64,000 bases of DNA from Blepharisma japonicum (taxonomy: Eukaryota > Ciliophora > Heterotrichea > Heterotrichida > Blepharismidae): the NCBI GenBank assembly GCA_949751835.1, contig CATKHK010000110.1, positions 62,001 to 126,000 of the forward strand, given 5' to 3'. Under the pieces are notes generated by a model. That model saw only the letters and a list, made by a program, of their open reading frames with translations, was not told the origin of the DNA and ran no database searches. Positions 29,839 to 43,700 of this stretch are shown here, piece by piece; position 1 is the first letter of the stretch, and every line of letters starts with the position of its first letter. Position numbers and translations under genes: made by a program.

Positions 29839-32800
29839 TTATATTTTTTGTAGATCCTCATATATTTCTGGCTTCAAGCTTATATTAGGGCTTTCAATTG
29901 TTTCTGATAACTCTCTTGGCATTTTACTATGTTTTATAGCTTCATCTTCTAATGTTTCGTTTAGTGTGGAATCTTCAATTTTTGTTCTTCTAAAGCTGAA
30001 ACTTTCTCCTATCTCAAAATTCGTGTTTTTTCCTTCATAATAAGCTAGATTTTCTTCTGTTTCTTCCTTTTTATAGATATCCTTTCTATTAGCAATTTTT
30101 TTATCTAAATTGACAGTATCAAGCATTCTCCTTCTTCTCAAAGAAAGCTTCAAAAAATTATTGGAAAAATTTTTTATAAATAAATCTTTCAATTTTTTAA
30201 GGCCTTTACAAATCCCTATAACTTGGATAATAAGATTTGCAACTAAATGAAGCAAAAGAGATAAGCTTAGTAATGCAATAACAACCCAGCCTAGAGATGT
30301 TCTATCATCATCTGATAGCTGATCATCTAAAAATTTCAATATAAAACAATGTGATACAAAAAATAATGTTTCACTTGCTATATTTAAAGCATTACCTAAA
30401 ATATTTTTTTCAAATGGTCTTAAGAATATCAATGAAAATGTATAACTAAAGGACAGAATAGCTGAAAAAACTGTTTGAAGAATAGTAAATTCATAGAAAA
30501 ACACACATAAAATCACAAATAAAACCCTACGTGTATTTTGGAATAAAAGAAACGAGACTGTTATTTTTGATGTTTTTTTGAATTCCTCATACAAAGTTCC
30601 AAATTTTTGTTCATGCTTGTCACTTTTAAGCTCTTTTACTGATTTTAAAGTAACTTGTCATATTACCAATACATAAGTAAGCATTAAATAAATAAATGTA
30701 AGAAAGCTTAAAACTGCAGATAAATACCCTACACCTTGATCAGGATATCCAAGCCCTCTCCATTGGAGAAATACAGAAAGAGTAATTTCTAAAAATGACT
30801 CAATTCCAGCTCGAAGCAAAATTGAATAAAAATATTTATTTTTAATCCACCTGAATATAGTATATTTATATCAATATTTATAGAAAAATAAAGATAATGG
30901 AAGACCAGCTAAAATGACTATTCAAAATAAAACAAATTGCCCAGCATTCATTAGGAAATCAGTATTAAAATTTTCATCCAAAAATCTTTCAGGGGGATCA
31001 GAAAATGGGTCATTTTTTACTATAAAAATCTGAAAAGGATTTGGCAAGAAATTCCCATTTGCGATGCCTAGAGCGCTTAAGTATGATGCAAGATTATCAG
31101 GGTATTTTGGAGATAAAAATAATAAATAATTCTGAATTTGCATCATTTCAACGAGTCCTCATAAGGCTTGAAGATTAAAAGCTCCAAATGAAAGTGCTGA
31201 GGCTGAAGAGCCAGCAGAAACCATTACAGCAGATGTCACTGTAGTTGACATTGTATTGCCTAATTGATACTGATAGGAATTTATCAAATACGCTTTAACC
31301 ACATTTTGCTTCATTTTATTTTCGTTTCTATCAGAAATTGCACTAGGATCAATAAATGTTAACGTAACAACAGTTCCTGCTGAAGTATTTTCATAAATAT
31401 TTAAATAGATAGAATAATAAGAACTGTCAGCTTTAATTTTCCAGTCAAATTTCCTAATATTTTCAATATCAATTTTAATATTTTCAGACATCTCAGTTTC
31501 TATATAGACTTGCTCGCTGAAAGATAAAGCAAGCAAATATCCTTCACTTTGGCCACTTAAGTAAGAAAGTAATGGCTTAGGTGGGACTAGATCTTGGCAA
31601 ATATCATAATAGCTTATAGTTCCTCCTGAACAAGTCCAATCTTGCTCTACCGTGCAATTGTTGGAGCATCCATCATTATTTATAGTATTTCCATCATCGC
31701 ATCCTAGTGAGCCCATATTTCTTCCATCCCCGCAGATTTCTTTACAATTGAGGGATAATTCATGCAAAATATCGGAATTTATGTCGCTGATTGAGATAGT
31801 AAAATCATAGCCATATCCTTGAAATAATGAACAAAGGAAACATTGATTTTTATTATAAAGAATTGGGGAAGAAGCTGGACAAGAGGTGCAGTTTGAAGAT
31901 ATAATTGAGCAAGTCTGACAAGAGCTATCACATTCTAAGCAATTGTCTGAAGGACCACTAAAATATCCATCTGGACATTGGCATTTTTTATTATCCGTCA
32001 AAATAAATCCTGTCTTGCAAACTCCACAATTATTATTTTTATCACATTTTTCACAATGATCAATGCATTTTATACACTGTTCAACTTCGAAATCAAGATA
32101 ATATCCATTTTCACAGCTATTTACACAAGCTGATCCTTGTTTAATATATCCGTCTTTACATTTGCATTGTCCATCGATAAATACTGCATTATCGGTGCAT
32201 TGTGTGCAAGCTCCATTTTCATATTTATTGCATTTATAGCATAAATCGTCATAGCAAAGATTACACGTATTAGCTCTTGAGCATACCCAATTACAAGATG
32301 ACAGACAGTCTTGGCAATTTCCATTATTGTCTACATACTGATTTTTGAAGCATGTAGGCAGGCAGTAGTTAAGTATTTTTGGGCAAGCACAAGAACTGCA
32401 GGTGCCTAGCATTGATTGAATTTGGGACAAGGCTTTCTTATAGTTGTAAAGAGAAAAGCTATATAAGAAGCCATACATGCCTGAACTGGCGCCATTTGAA
32501 CCTAAGAAATGGCTAACTCCTACTGATTCTTTATAATAATTAGGTATCGTTTTAATATCAGCAATATCATTTTTAACAAAAGTAATATCAGTTGTCTTAG
32601 AAATTCCATTAAACTCAATAGAAAATGAATATAAAGCCCATTCATAGGGCTTTATAATTTGACATTGAACATTAGAAATCACATAATTAATATTTCCATT
32701 AGCAGTTTTGATAGTTAATTCAATTTCTCCGCTTGGTACTATATTAAATGATAAATAGACCAAATGAACCATCATTTCTGAGGATTCATCTCAAATTTCA

Positions 32801-34701
32801 TTTTTAACTAAATACATAATTCCATAAGAAAACATCATTGCCCAAAGCTCCACTGTAAATTCAGCATTTACAAATCTTCCTGATTGATTCTGGACTGATG
32901 GAGGGATTTCAATACCCCCAGTCTTTAAAAAAACTCCTCGCTTATTTGCAGGAAATGGATCACTGACGTCAAAACTTGGGTAATAATCACTATTTCACCC
33001 ATAATTTATATCGAATACTGATGTTTTGTAATTTCCAGCTAAATTATCATCAAAATTTAAATATAATATTTCTCCTGGGTTGCCTGAGCATTGATTATTA
33101 ATACTGTCATAAGTATATCCTATTGGACAATACTCAAGACACATAAAAGAAATCCCTGGCTGTGAGTAAAACCCATCGCTGCAGCTATTACAGTCTAGTT
33201 CTGTGTTTCCATTGCTACAAGTTTTGCATGAATTGTGGCATTCTAATTATAAATTACTTCGACATATTCCATTCATAAGATAATAGCCAGCTTGGCAGGC
33301 TTGGCAGACCCATATTGAAGCCCAAGATGTACAGTAAGGGTCTAAATATGTAGCAGGAGCAAAAAGATTACTGGCTGACGATAATATAGAAGAATCTAAT
33401 AAAGAGCCATAATATAGCCGAATATCAGCATAATTCCCAGGATAAGGTGGCAAATTATAGCCTCCTCCAATATAAATATCGAAGCTTGGCGATAATAAAG
33501 AAATAATTGAGGTAACTGGTGTAGAGCTTAGAAGAGAAGCAGTCCCTGAAATTTTTGCATATAACTTTAATGGACCATTTGCCCCTACAGTTACAGCAAA
33601 AAATGTCCAGTCTCCTATAAAATTTAAGCTTGCCGAGCTTGTACTGACAGTTTTGGAAGCAGTTATATCATAAACTGAAGCTTTCAATACATCACAAACT
33701 CCGCTGTTTACTAAATCCAACTTAAAAATCTCTATTCAATTGCCTTTTGTATTTAGCTGCATAAAAGTAGTTACAGAAGCACTGCAAGAAGGAAATTGGA
33801 ACCAGCCAGTAATTGAAAAGTCATTTGTAGTGCCTGACGGGAAATTTTTATTAAAATATTTGCTATGGTCTGAGGTACTAGTAAACACATTGTTCAGGAT
33901 TTTTAAATAAGATCGATTAGACCAGAGTAAAGGTTGAATTAATGGAACAAACCACTCAGATTGAGAAAAACACCATTGATAAGATGCAGAGTAGCATATA
34001 GTTGTAGATGAGCAGCCATATGAGCATATATTTGTAAGGGAATACTGTGAAGATCAGTCTGATACTTGATAGAAAATATTGTTATGGATTTTGAAGTCTC
34101 CAATTCGGCCTATAAAACTTCTTGTATTGCCCAAATTTACAGTTGAGCCATAAGCTATTTTCGAAAAATGATTGAATTTATCAGTAACTGAACTCACCGC
34201 TCCTTGGTCATTTATATAAAAAATTGACTGATTTTTCTCATAACTAGCTGAAATACCAATAAATATCCAATTTTTGGAAGGATTCTATATCAAAATTACA
34301 AAAGGCAAAGTAAGGACAGGCAAATCTTCTCAAAGCCCATAAATTCATACCACTTTTAATTTATAGGATTTTGGCTCTGCTGAAGAGGAAAGATATTCAT
34401 AGAAAAGCTCAAGCGAATTGTCTGGATTTGAGTTATCATTTCTAATTAGATATTACTCATATCGCTCAATAAGAAAAATACTCCCGCTCATTTCTGATTG
34501 AAGAATTTTTACCCATAAGGAAATTCCAAAGGTGCCTTGATTTTCTTCACCTGAGAAAAATGATTCAGAGAGCTCAATCTTTAGCTGAGAACTCTCGTAG
34601 TCGAAATATTGTGAATATGCAGGTGGGAAAATATAGTTCGTAGTAGCTTCATGAGTAAGTTGCAGCAATAATAATATAAACATAAACGAACAAATAGCCA
34701 T
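29839..34701 (-). CDS. Array copy 1: giant LamG/Cys-rich/polytopic membrane protein, three 15-nt introns
   Basis: Reading TGA as Trp and removing 15-nt introns at 34442-34456, 34285-34299 and 33243-33257 gives a continuous protein of 1605 residues. A signal peptide (MAICSFMFILLLLQL) opens a large ectodomain with three LamG-like modules (FGISLWVKIL, DFSITGWFQFPSC, EFTVELWAM). Furin-like Cys-rich repeats follow, then a myxo-type disulfide repeat (CGDGRNMGSLGCDDGN) and an Ig-like segment with a LALSFSEQV strand. About seven or eight helices and a long charged tail (RRRRMLD..., 250 or so residues from the last helices) complete it. This is the most diverged copy and the only one with the first intron. 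Ligand and role are unknown; the topology is receptor-like. Confidence 0.88.
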
Positions 34702-35131
34702 TATAATTATTAGAAAAAGATATTTAATTATTTTTCAAGTGGTAAATTATATCAATAAAATTCAACACAAACATGTCGATTATTTTTCAATTTTTATTAT
34801 GATTTAAAATACGTTTTTAATTAGGTTTCTGAATGATAAAATATCTAACGTCGTTCTTCTGATTATTGGAATTAGATATAATAAAATTACTATAGTTTCT
34901 ATAATTTTTTATGGATAATTGCAAATACTTGTTCAAAAAAGTAGATTTTTACTATTAAAAATACATATATTTTTAATTATGCAAATGCTTTTTCGTGTAC
35001 AAAGAGATTTTCACAGAATTATTTTAGCTAAATTACATATAATGATTATTATTATTATTATTAAATAACTTTAATCATAAAATTAGGTGTATTTACTTTA
35101 AAAGATTTCCCATTATGATTTCAAATTATTC
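34702..35131. other. Spacer between array copies 1 and 2 (part of a duplicated segment)
   Basis: This 430-bp AT-rich spacer closely matches 40393-40761 from about 34741 onward. It contains a short (ATT)n run at about 35042-35063 that is shorter in the second copy. No gene is seen. Confidence 0.5.
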
Positions 35132-38100
35132 TTAATTAGTATCAATATAAAAAGGATCTTTAGTCTTGATATCTGTGCTTCTAAGATTATATATGCTCTC
35201 TTCATTTATATTTTCAGGCATTCTTCCTTCGAAATAAGCCATATTTTCACCTATCTCTTCAGTATCCATTTTTGGCTCAGATACTATTTTATTCATTAAA
35301 ATAATCCTTTTTCTCGCTTTTGCAAATTTATTTGCAAAATTTTTCATGAATCATTCTTTAAATTTTTTTATTCCTTTTATTAAATTTGAGGCTTGAACTA
35401 TAAGGATTGATATAATATGAAGCAGTAAGGATATACTTAATAGTGATATTATAACCCAGCCAAGATTTGTTCGATAATCATCTGATATATTATCATCTAA
35501 AAATTTCAGTATCAAGCAATGTGAAATAAAATAAAATAATTCACACAATATATGCAAGCCATTTCCTGAATATAAACTTTGATATGGTCTTAAGAAAATT
35601 AGTAAACTTGTATATGCAAATGATAAAATGAGTGAAAGCGCTAGCTGTATAATTGCATAATCGTATAAAAATACGCAGAAAGCAACAAATAAAACTCTTC
35701 GCGAGTTTTGAAATATAAGAAAAGATACTTTAAGTCTATATTCTCTCTTAAATCCTTCATATAAAGTTCTGAATTTTCGCTCATGGATTTTTATATTGAT
35801 TGTGTCTTTGGTTTTAAAAGTAACTTGCCAAATTATAAGAGCAAAGGTAAAAGAAAGGTAAACTATTGCTAAAATACTCAAAGCCAAAGAGATGTATCCT
35901 ATATCTTGGTTTGGCTGTGAAAATTCTCTTAATTGAAGAAAGGCTGAAAGAGTAATTTCTAAAAATGATACAATGCCAGTTCTGAGTAAAATTGAAAATA
36001 AATATAAGTTTCTGATCTTTCTAATTATTCAGAATCTTTGCAAAAACTTATATAAAAGCAAAGAAATAGGAAGTCCAAGTAAAATTATAACTCAAACTAG
36101 TATAAATTGGCCAGAGTTCATAAGAAAATCTGTATTATAATTTTGTTCTACAAATTTTTGTGGAGGATCTAAAAATGGGTCACTCTTTACTAAAAAATGC
36201 TGAAAAGGGTTTGGCAAAAAATTTCCATTCGCGATACCAAGTGCTTCTAAATATGATATAAGATTGTCTGGATATTTAGGAGATAAAAATATCAAATAAT
36301 TTTGGATTTGCATTATTTCAACCATACCTCATAAAGCTTGAAAATCAAAAAATCCTATTGATAAAGATCCTACCACAGAACTAGCAGCAGTGATTGCTGT
36401 TGCAGTTGTAACTGAAGATTTGATAGCTTGCCCAATTGTATATACGAAAGACTCAGGCAAATTTGTGGATACTGAGCACTCTATCATTTCATTACCATTC
36501 ATATCAACAATAGAGCTTGGATTTTTAAATATTACCTTTACGCTCGTTCCAGTAGATACACTTTCGAGCATTCTTAAAGTTATAATAATATATAAAGAAT
36601 TTTTTTCAGTTATAAATCACTTGAACTGCAAAATATTTTCAATTTCTATTACAATATTTTTTGAAATTTCAGAAGTAAAAACTACAGGCTCACTAAATAA
36701 TAAAGTAAGGAGGTAGCCTTCGCTATCTTGGCTTAGATACATTAGATCTGGTATAGGAGGATCTATATCCTTACACTTATCAGGAGAGTTTGAGCTCCCT
36801 CCAAAGCAAGACCACCCAGTTTCTACTTTACAACTAGAAGAGCAGCCATCTCCATTATCACTATTCCCATCATCGCATTGAGCTTGACCCATATTTCTTC
36901 CATCTCCACAAATTTCAACACAATTTGAAGATAATTGAAGCAATAAATCATCAATGAAATAAGATATTGGAACAACAAAATAAGGAGAGTAACCTTCAAA
37001 AGAATCACAAGGATAGCATTTATTCGACCTATAGAGAATGGGCAAACTTTGGGTGCAAGAAGTACAATTTGAAGAGATATCTGAGCAAGTCAAGCATGAG
37101 CTATCACATTTTAAGCATTTATTTGAAGAATCAATAAAATATCCATCCATACAGGCACATTTTCCATTTTTATCAATAAATCCGCTTTTGCATATAATGC
37201 AAGAATCTCTATTGCTGCATCTAAGGCAATTGCTAGGACAACTGAGGCAGTTTTGAGCAATTAAATCAAGATAATATCCATCTCTACATGTATTTACACA
37301 TTCATAATCTTGCTTTATATATCCGCTTTGACATTTACATTTTCCGTCTGTTAAATTGGCATTAGCTATGCATTGTGTACAAGACCCAATTTCGTATTTA
37401 GTGCATTTATAGCATAAATCGTCATAGCAGAGATTGCAAGTATCTGCTCTTGAACATATTCATGAGCATTTACTTGGGCATTTTTGGCAATTTCCATTCT
37501 CATCTACATATTCATTTTCATCACAAGTTGGCAAACAAGAATTTAAGACTGCTGGGCAGGCAGAGCAAGAAGCGCAAGTGCCTAAACCTGACATAATTTC
37601 ACTATAGCTTTTTCCATAGTTATACATTGAAAAACTATATATATAGCCGATAAATGCAAAGCCTCCTCCATTTTCATTCCCAATATTATAGAGCATATCA
37701 GATTCTTCTTTATAATAACTTTCAATAGTTTCTTTTTTAGAATTTGCATTTCTTAAAATTAAAATTTGGCTTGTTTTAGATAAATCATCGAAAGATAAAG
37801 AAAAAGAATAAAGTTCTCATTCTCTTATATTTGTATTTGTCGATGGCAAGGCTATTTGTACTAGGCTTTTATCCTTAGTTATCATGGAAAATTTAAGAGT
37901 TCTTTTTTCTTCTATAAAAATGTTTAAAAATTCAATACGATTAGAATGTTTAATAGCAATATTCTCATAAATGCTATTAACTAAATCATATTTAAACGCA
38001 GAAAAAATATCGCCATTTAAGGAAAATGATAATGCCCATACTTCTATTGTAAAATCAGAGCTAAACATGGCAGCTTGATGAGTGTTTTTTATGTTTATAA

Positions 38101-39880
38101 ATGAAGCACTTTTGAGATAAATTCCTCTTTTATTGGCGGGATAAGGATCCACAAATTCAAAATCTGGGTAATAATCAATATTTGTACCAAATTGTACTTT
38201 TAGAGCAGAGTTATCAAAATTTCCTGATAATTTATCATCGAAATTTATGCTTCCAATGCTTCCTGGATTACCTTTGCATTGATTAAGCCAATAATCCCAT
38301 GTATAACCTAATGGACAATAGTCAAAACACATAGATAGATGGCCTGGCTGAGCATAAAACCCACTTGCACAGCTTAAACAATTTATTTCTGTGCCATCAG
38401 AGTTGCAAGCAGCACATGAAGGGTGGCATTCTATATATTAATTACTTTGACAAAGCCCATTTTTGAGAAAATATCCAATATTACATGAATCGCAATACCA
38501 TATTGATGCCCATGATAAGCAATTAGGGCCAAGATAAGTAGCTGGACTATATATATTGTTATTATATTGCAATAAAGTTGTATCTATAAAATTGCCAGGA
38601 TAAAATCTAAAATCCGCATAGTCTCCAGGGGAAATTGTATCGTTAAAGCCACCAATAAATATATTCATATAATCGTAATCAAATGGTAAAGCTGAATAAG
38701 TGTAATGGACAGAAGATGAAATTAAAGGAAATAAAGAGGATGGCGGATTAATGCTATTTTGGCTATAAATGCTCAGTAATTTAGAGCCAGAATTTATAGT
38801 TATAGCAAAAAAAAATCATCTTCCAATATAGCTTGAACTAATTATCGATACTGAGTCATATGCTTCGTTAGTGCCATCAGTGCTATATATTGTGGCTTCC
38901 AGCTTATCACAATTAAAAGATGATGAGCTTAAAGCTAATTCGATTTGGACCTTAAATAATGTTCTGCTATATATCATTAAGAATGTAAAGCCTCCCAATG
39001 GGCATGACTGAAATTTGAACCATCCTGTAATCGAAAAGTCATTTCATAATGATGTGCTTATTTCATAATAAACACCAGAGCCAGAATCAAATTGATAAAC
39101 TTCATCAGAAATAGTTAAATATGGAGCATTTGAATACAAAACAGGCTCAAACAAAGGAAAAAATCATTCTGCCTGTGAAGCACACCATTGGTCGCATTTT
39201 CCATAATCTATGCTTGGAAATAAACTTGTGCAGCTAACTACTGTACAAGATGAGGAATATTGCAACTTTCAATCTGAAGCTTCATTATAAATATTATTAT
39301 AGATCCTAAAATCGCCAATTCTTACTCTTATAAACTCATTTTTCCCCAATATTAAAAATGAGTTAATTTTTATTGACGTTTCTAAATTGAAAAATCCTGT
39401 TATATAAGATTCTGAGCCTAAATTATTGTAGTATAAAAGGCAAGACTTATTTTCAAAGCCAGCAGATAATCCTATAAATATTCAATTTTTAGAAGGTATC
39501 TAAATAAATCATACATAAGGCAATTTTAATGGTGAAATATATTCATTCCCATAATTAAGCCAATCCAATCTTATATTCTGATTGGAATAAGAAAGACTAA
39601 CAAATATTCCTCCACTCAAAATGCTGTTCAGCTGACCTTCAGGTAAGAGGATTGTAAATATTGGTCAATTAAATATCAATTCAAGCCTTTTAACCCAAAG
39701 GGAGATACCGAATTTTTGCTGAGTTTTGTCCCCTGATAAAATAGATTCAGTCATTTTGATTTCTAAAGCAGTGGATTCGCCAAAAAACTGAGAGTATTGA
39801 GGTGGAAGTATAGAAGACACACTTTGGGTGGTTCCTAAACTAAGGTTTAAAAAGAAAAGGAGAATAATCCTAAAAAACAT
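35132..39880 (-). CDS. Array copy 2: giant LamG/Cys-rich/polytopic membrane protein
   Basis: The copy is intact over 1572 residues with two 15-nt introns (39500-39514, 38431-38445) and many TGA-Trp codons, including the conserved TGA just before MKNFANKF in the tail and before GMVEIMQ at the first helix. The order is signal peptide (MFFRIILLFFLNLSLGTTQS), LamG-like module with KFGISLWVKRLE, further LamG-like modules (DFSITGWFKFQSC, DFTIEVWALSFS), Cys-rich repeats, CGDGRNMGQAQCDDGN disulfide repeat, Ig-like domain, helices, then a short tail with ENMAYFEGRMPENINEES. The tail is shorter than in copy 1. All frame pieces are in register, so this is a working gene by inspection. Confidence 0.88.
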
Positions 39881-40029
39881 TGCACAATTTTTATTAATTT
39901 TATTAGCTCAAACAAGCAAAATTCTAAAATGGGCTATTTATAATTACAAAGTTCTTATTTATATAATAATTGATATTTTTATATCACTCGTATCATATTT
40001 TAAAGCTATTATCACAGTGTATACATAAA

Positions 40030-40225
40030 TTTAGCCCAAAAAACCACTTTTTCAGAGAATTTTGAAATAATAAATATGTTACCATTCATTTCTGATTGAA
40101 GATTTTGGCTTGCACGAATTTTCAAAATAAGCTCAATTGAGAAAGCTGGCTGATAGAAATCAATTCTTATCAAAAGCCTTTCTTTAAAGAATTAGCATGG
40201 AAGTAGGATTGTATAGTTCTAAGTC
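40030..40225 (-). pseudogene. Relic of an array gene 5' end (LamG-1 exon fragment)
   Basis: On the minus strand, a peptide like NLQSEMNGNIFIISKFSEK recalls copy 1's KILQSEMSGSIFLIERYE. The piece is short, lies out of context upstream of copy 2 and has no start or signal peptide attached. It is duplicated at 45617-45845, so it predates the copy 2/3 segment duplication. Confidence 0.55.
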
Positions 40226-40761
40226 TTCCAATTACCCTGTATATCATTTCAAGCAGCTGTGCACCACTGCTTTGTTGGCTGCCTGATGCTGCTGAATAAA
40301 GATTCTCTAGAAAAACCGAACCCTATAATAAAATCAGGATTTGGAGGTTAAGCTCTCTAGATAGAACTAATTCAGAATAACCATTTAATTATTATGGTAA
40401 AATTATATCAATAAAATTCAACAAAAACATGTCGAATATTATTCAATTTTTATTATGATTTAAAATACGTTTTTAATTAGGTTTCTGAATGATAAAATAT
40501 CTAACGTCGTTCTTCTGATTATTGGAATTAGATATAATAAAATTACTATAGTTTCTATAATTTTTTATGTATAATTGCAAATTCTTTGTTCAATAAAAGT
40601 AGATTTTTACTATTAAAATACATATATTTTTAATTATGCAAATGCTTTTTCGTGTAGAAAGAGATTTTCACAGAATTATTTTAGCTAAATTATATATAAT
40701 GATCATTATTAAATAACTTTATTTACTTTTAAAAGATTTTCCATTATGTTTCAAATTATTC

Positions 40762-43700
40762 TTAATCAGTATCAATATAAAAAGGATCTTTAGTCTTGAT
40801 ATCTGTGCTTCTACGACTATATATGCTCTCTTCATTTATATTTTCATGCATTCTTCCTTCGAAATAAGCCATATTTTCATCTATCTCTTCAGTATCCATT
40901 TTTGGCTCAGATACTATTTTATTCATTAAAATAATCCTTTTTCTCGCTTTTACAAATTTATTTGCAAAATTTTTCATGAATCAATCTTTCAATTTTTTTA
41001 TTCCTTTTATTAAATTTGAGGCTTGAACTATAAGGATTGATATAATATGAAGCAGTAAGGATATACTTAATAGTGATATTATAACCCAGCCAAGATTTGT
41101 TCGATAATCATCTGATTGATTATCATCTAAAAATTTTAGTATCAGGCAATGTGAAATAAAATAAAATAATTCACACAATATATGCAAGCCATTTCCTGAA
41201 TATAAACTTTGATATGGTCTTAAGAAAATTAGTAAACTTGTATATGTAAATGATAAAATGAGTGAAAGCGTCATTTGTATAATTGCATAATCGTATAAAA
41301 ATACACAGAAAACAACAAATAAAACTCTTCGGGAGTTTTGAAATATAAGAAAAGATACTTTAAGTCTTGATTCCCTCTTAAATCCTTCGTATAAAATTCT
41401 GAATTTTCGCTCATGCAGTTTCATATTGAGTGTGTCTTTGGTTTTCAAAGTAACTTGCCACATTATAAGAGCAAAGGTAAAAGAAAGGTAAACTATTGCT
41501 AAAATACTCAAAGCCAAAGAGATGTATCCTATATCTTGGCTTGGCTGTGCAAATTCTCTTAATTGAAGAAAGGCTGAAAGAGTGATTTCTAAAAATGATA
41601 CAATGCCAGTTCTGAGTAAAATTGAAAATAAATATAAATTTCTAATCTTTCTAATTATTCAGAATCTTTGCAAAAACTTATATAAAAGCAAAGAAATAGG
41701 AAGTCCAAGTAAAATTATAACCCAAACTAGTATAAATTGGCCAGAGTTCATAAGAAAATCTGTATTATAATTTTGTTCTACAAATTTTTGTGGAGGATCT
41801 AAAAATGGGTCACTCTTTACTAAAAAATGCTGAAAAGGGTTTGGCAAAAAATTTCCATTCGCGATGCCAAGTGCTTCTAAATATGATATAAGATTGTCTG
41901 GGTATTTAGGAGATAAAAATATCAAATAATTTTGGATTTGCATTATTTCGACCATGCCTCATAAAGCTTGAAAATTAAAAAATCCTACTGATAAAGATCC
42001 TACCACAGAACTAGCAGCAGTGACTGCTGTTGCAGTTGTAACTGAAGATTTGATAGCTTGCCCAATTGTATATACAAAAGGTTCAGGTAAATTTGTGGAT
42101 ACTGAGTACTCTTTCATTTCATTTCCATTCATATCAACAATAGAGCTTGGATTTTTAAATGTTACCTTTACAGTTGCTCCTGCAGATACACTTTCGAGCA
42201 TTCTTAAAGTTATAATAATATATAAAGAATTTTTTTCAGTAATAAATCACTTGAACTGCAAAATATTTTCAATTTCTATTACAATATTTTTTGAAATTTC
42301 AGAAGTAATAACTACAGGCTCGCTAAATAATAAAGTAAGGAGGTAGCCTTCGCTATTTTGGCTGAGATACATTAGATTTGGTATAGGAGTATCTATATCC
42401 TTACACTTATCAGGAGAGTTTGCACTTCCTCCATAGCAAGACCACCCAGTTTCTACTTTACAACTAGAAGAGCAGCCATCTCCATTATCACTATTCCCGT
42501 CATCGCATTGAGCTTGACCCATATTTCTTCCATCTCCACAAACTTCAACACAATTTGAAGATAATTGAACCAATAAATCATCAATGAAATAAGATATTGG
42601 AACAACAAAATAAGGAGAGTAACCTTCAAAAGAATCACAAGGATAACATTTATTCGAGCTATAGAGAATAGGCAAACTTTGGCTACAAGAAGTACAATTT
42701 GAAGAGATATCTGAGCAAGTCAAGCATGAGCTGTCACATTTTAAGCATTTATTTGAAGAATCAATAAAATATCCATCCATACAGGCACATTTTCCATTTT
42801 TATCAATAAATCCGTTTTTGCAGACAGTGCAAGAATCACTATTGTTGCATCTAAGGCAATTGCTAGGACAACTGAGGCATTTTTGAGCATTTAAATCAAG
42901 ATAATATCCATCTCTACATGTATTTACACATTCATAATCTTGCCTTATATATCCGCTTTGACATTTACATTTTCCGTCTGTTAAATTGGCGTTAGCTATG
43001 CATTGTGTACAAGACCCAATTTCATATTTAGTGCATTTATAGCATAAATCGTCATAGCAGAGATTGCAAGTATTAGCTCTTGAGCATATTCATGAGCATT
43101 TACTTGGGCATTTTTGGCAATTTCCATTCTCATCTACATATTCATTTTCATCACAAGTTGGCAAACAAGAATTTAAGACTGCTGGGCAGGCAGAGCAAGA
43201 AGCGCAAGTGCCTAAACCTGACATAATTTCACTATAGCTTTTTCCATAGTTATACATTGAAAAACTATATATATAGCCGGTAAATGCAAAGTCTCCTCCA
43301 TTTCCATTCCCAATATTATAGAGCATATCAGATTCTTCTTTATAATAACTTTCAATAGTTTCTTTTTTAAAATTTGTGTTTCTTGAAATTAAAATTTGGC
43401 TTGTTTTAGATAAATCATCGAAAGATAAAGAAAAAGAATAAAGTTCTCATTCTCTTATATCTCTTATATTTGTATTTGTTGATGGCAAGGCTATTTGTAC
43501 TAGGTTTTTATCTTTAGTTATCATGGAAAATTTAAGAGTTCTTTTTTCTTCTATAAAAATGTTTAAAAAACCAATACGATTAGAATCTTTAATTGCAACA
43601 TTATCATAAATGCTATGAACTAAATCACATTTAAACGCAGAGAAAATATCACCATTTAAGGAAAATGATAATGCCCATACTTCTATTGTAAAATCAGAAT

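Larger units (their letters stand above)
34741..40225. repeat. Segmental tandem duplication, unit 1 (copy 2 with flanks)
   Basis: This unit holds array copy 2, its 3' flank and a 5' relic. It is nearly identical over its length to 40393-45860; stops of the two genes lie 5630 bp apart. The high likeness in non-coding flanks shows a recent event compared with the other copies. Confidence 0.8.

Noticed and set aside
34740-34900. Copy-flank likeness read as terminal repeats of a mobile element
   Set aside because: The matching flanks at 34741 and 40393 lie in direct order with whole genes between them and are explained by tandem segment duplication; no mobile-element protein is present.
36390-36716. 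Plus-strand open frames (also 42020-42346 and several 60-80 codon frames at repeated positions in the array)
   Set aside because: They are antisense shadows of the Ig-like and Cys-rich coding parts and recur only because the genes are duplicated.
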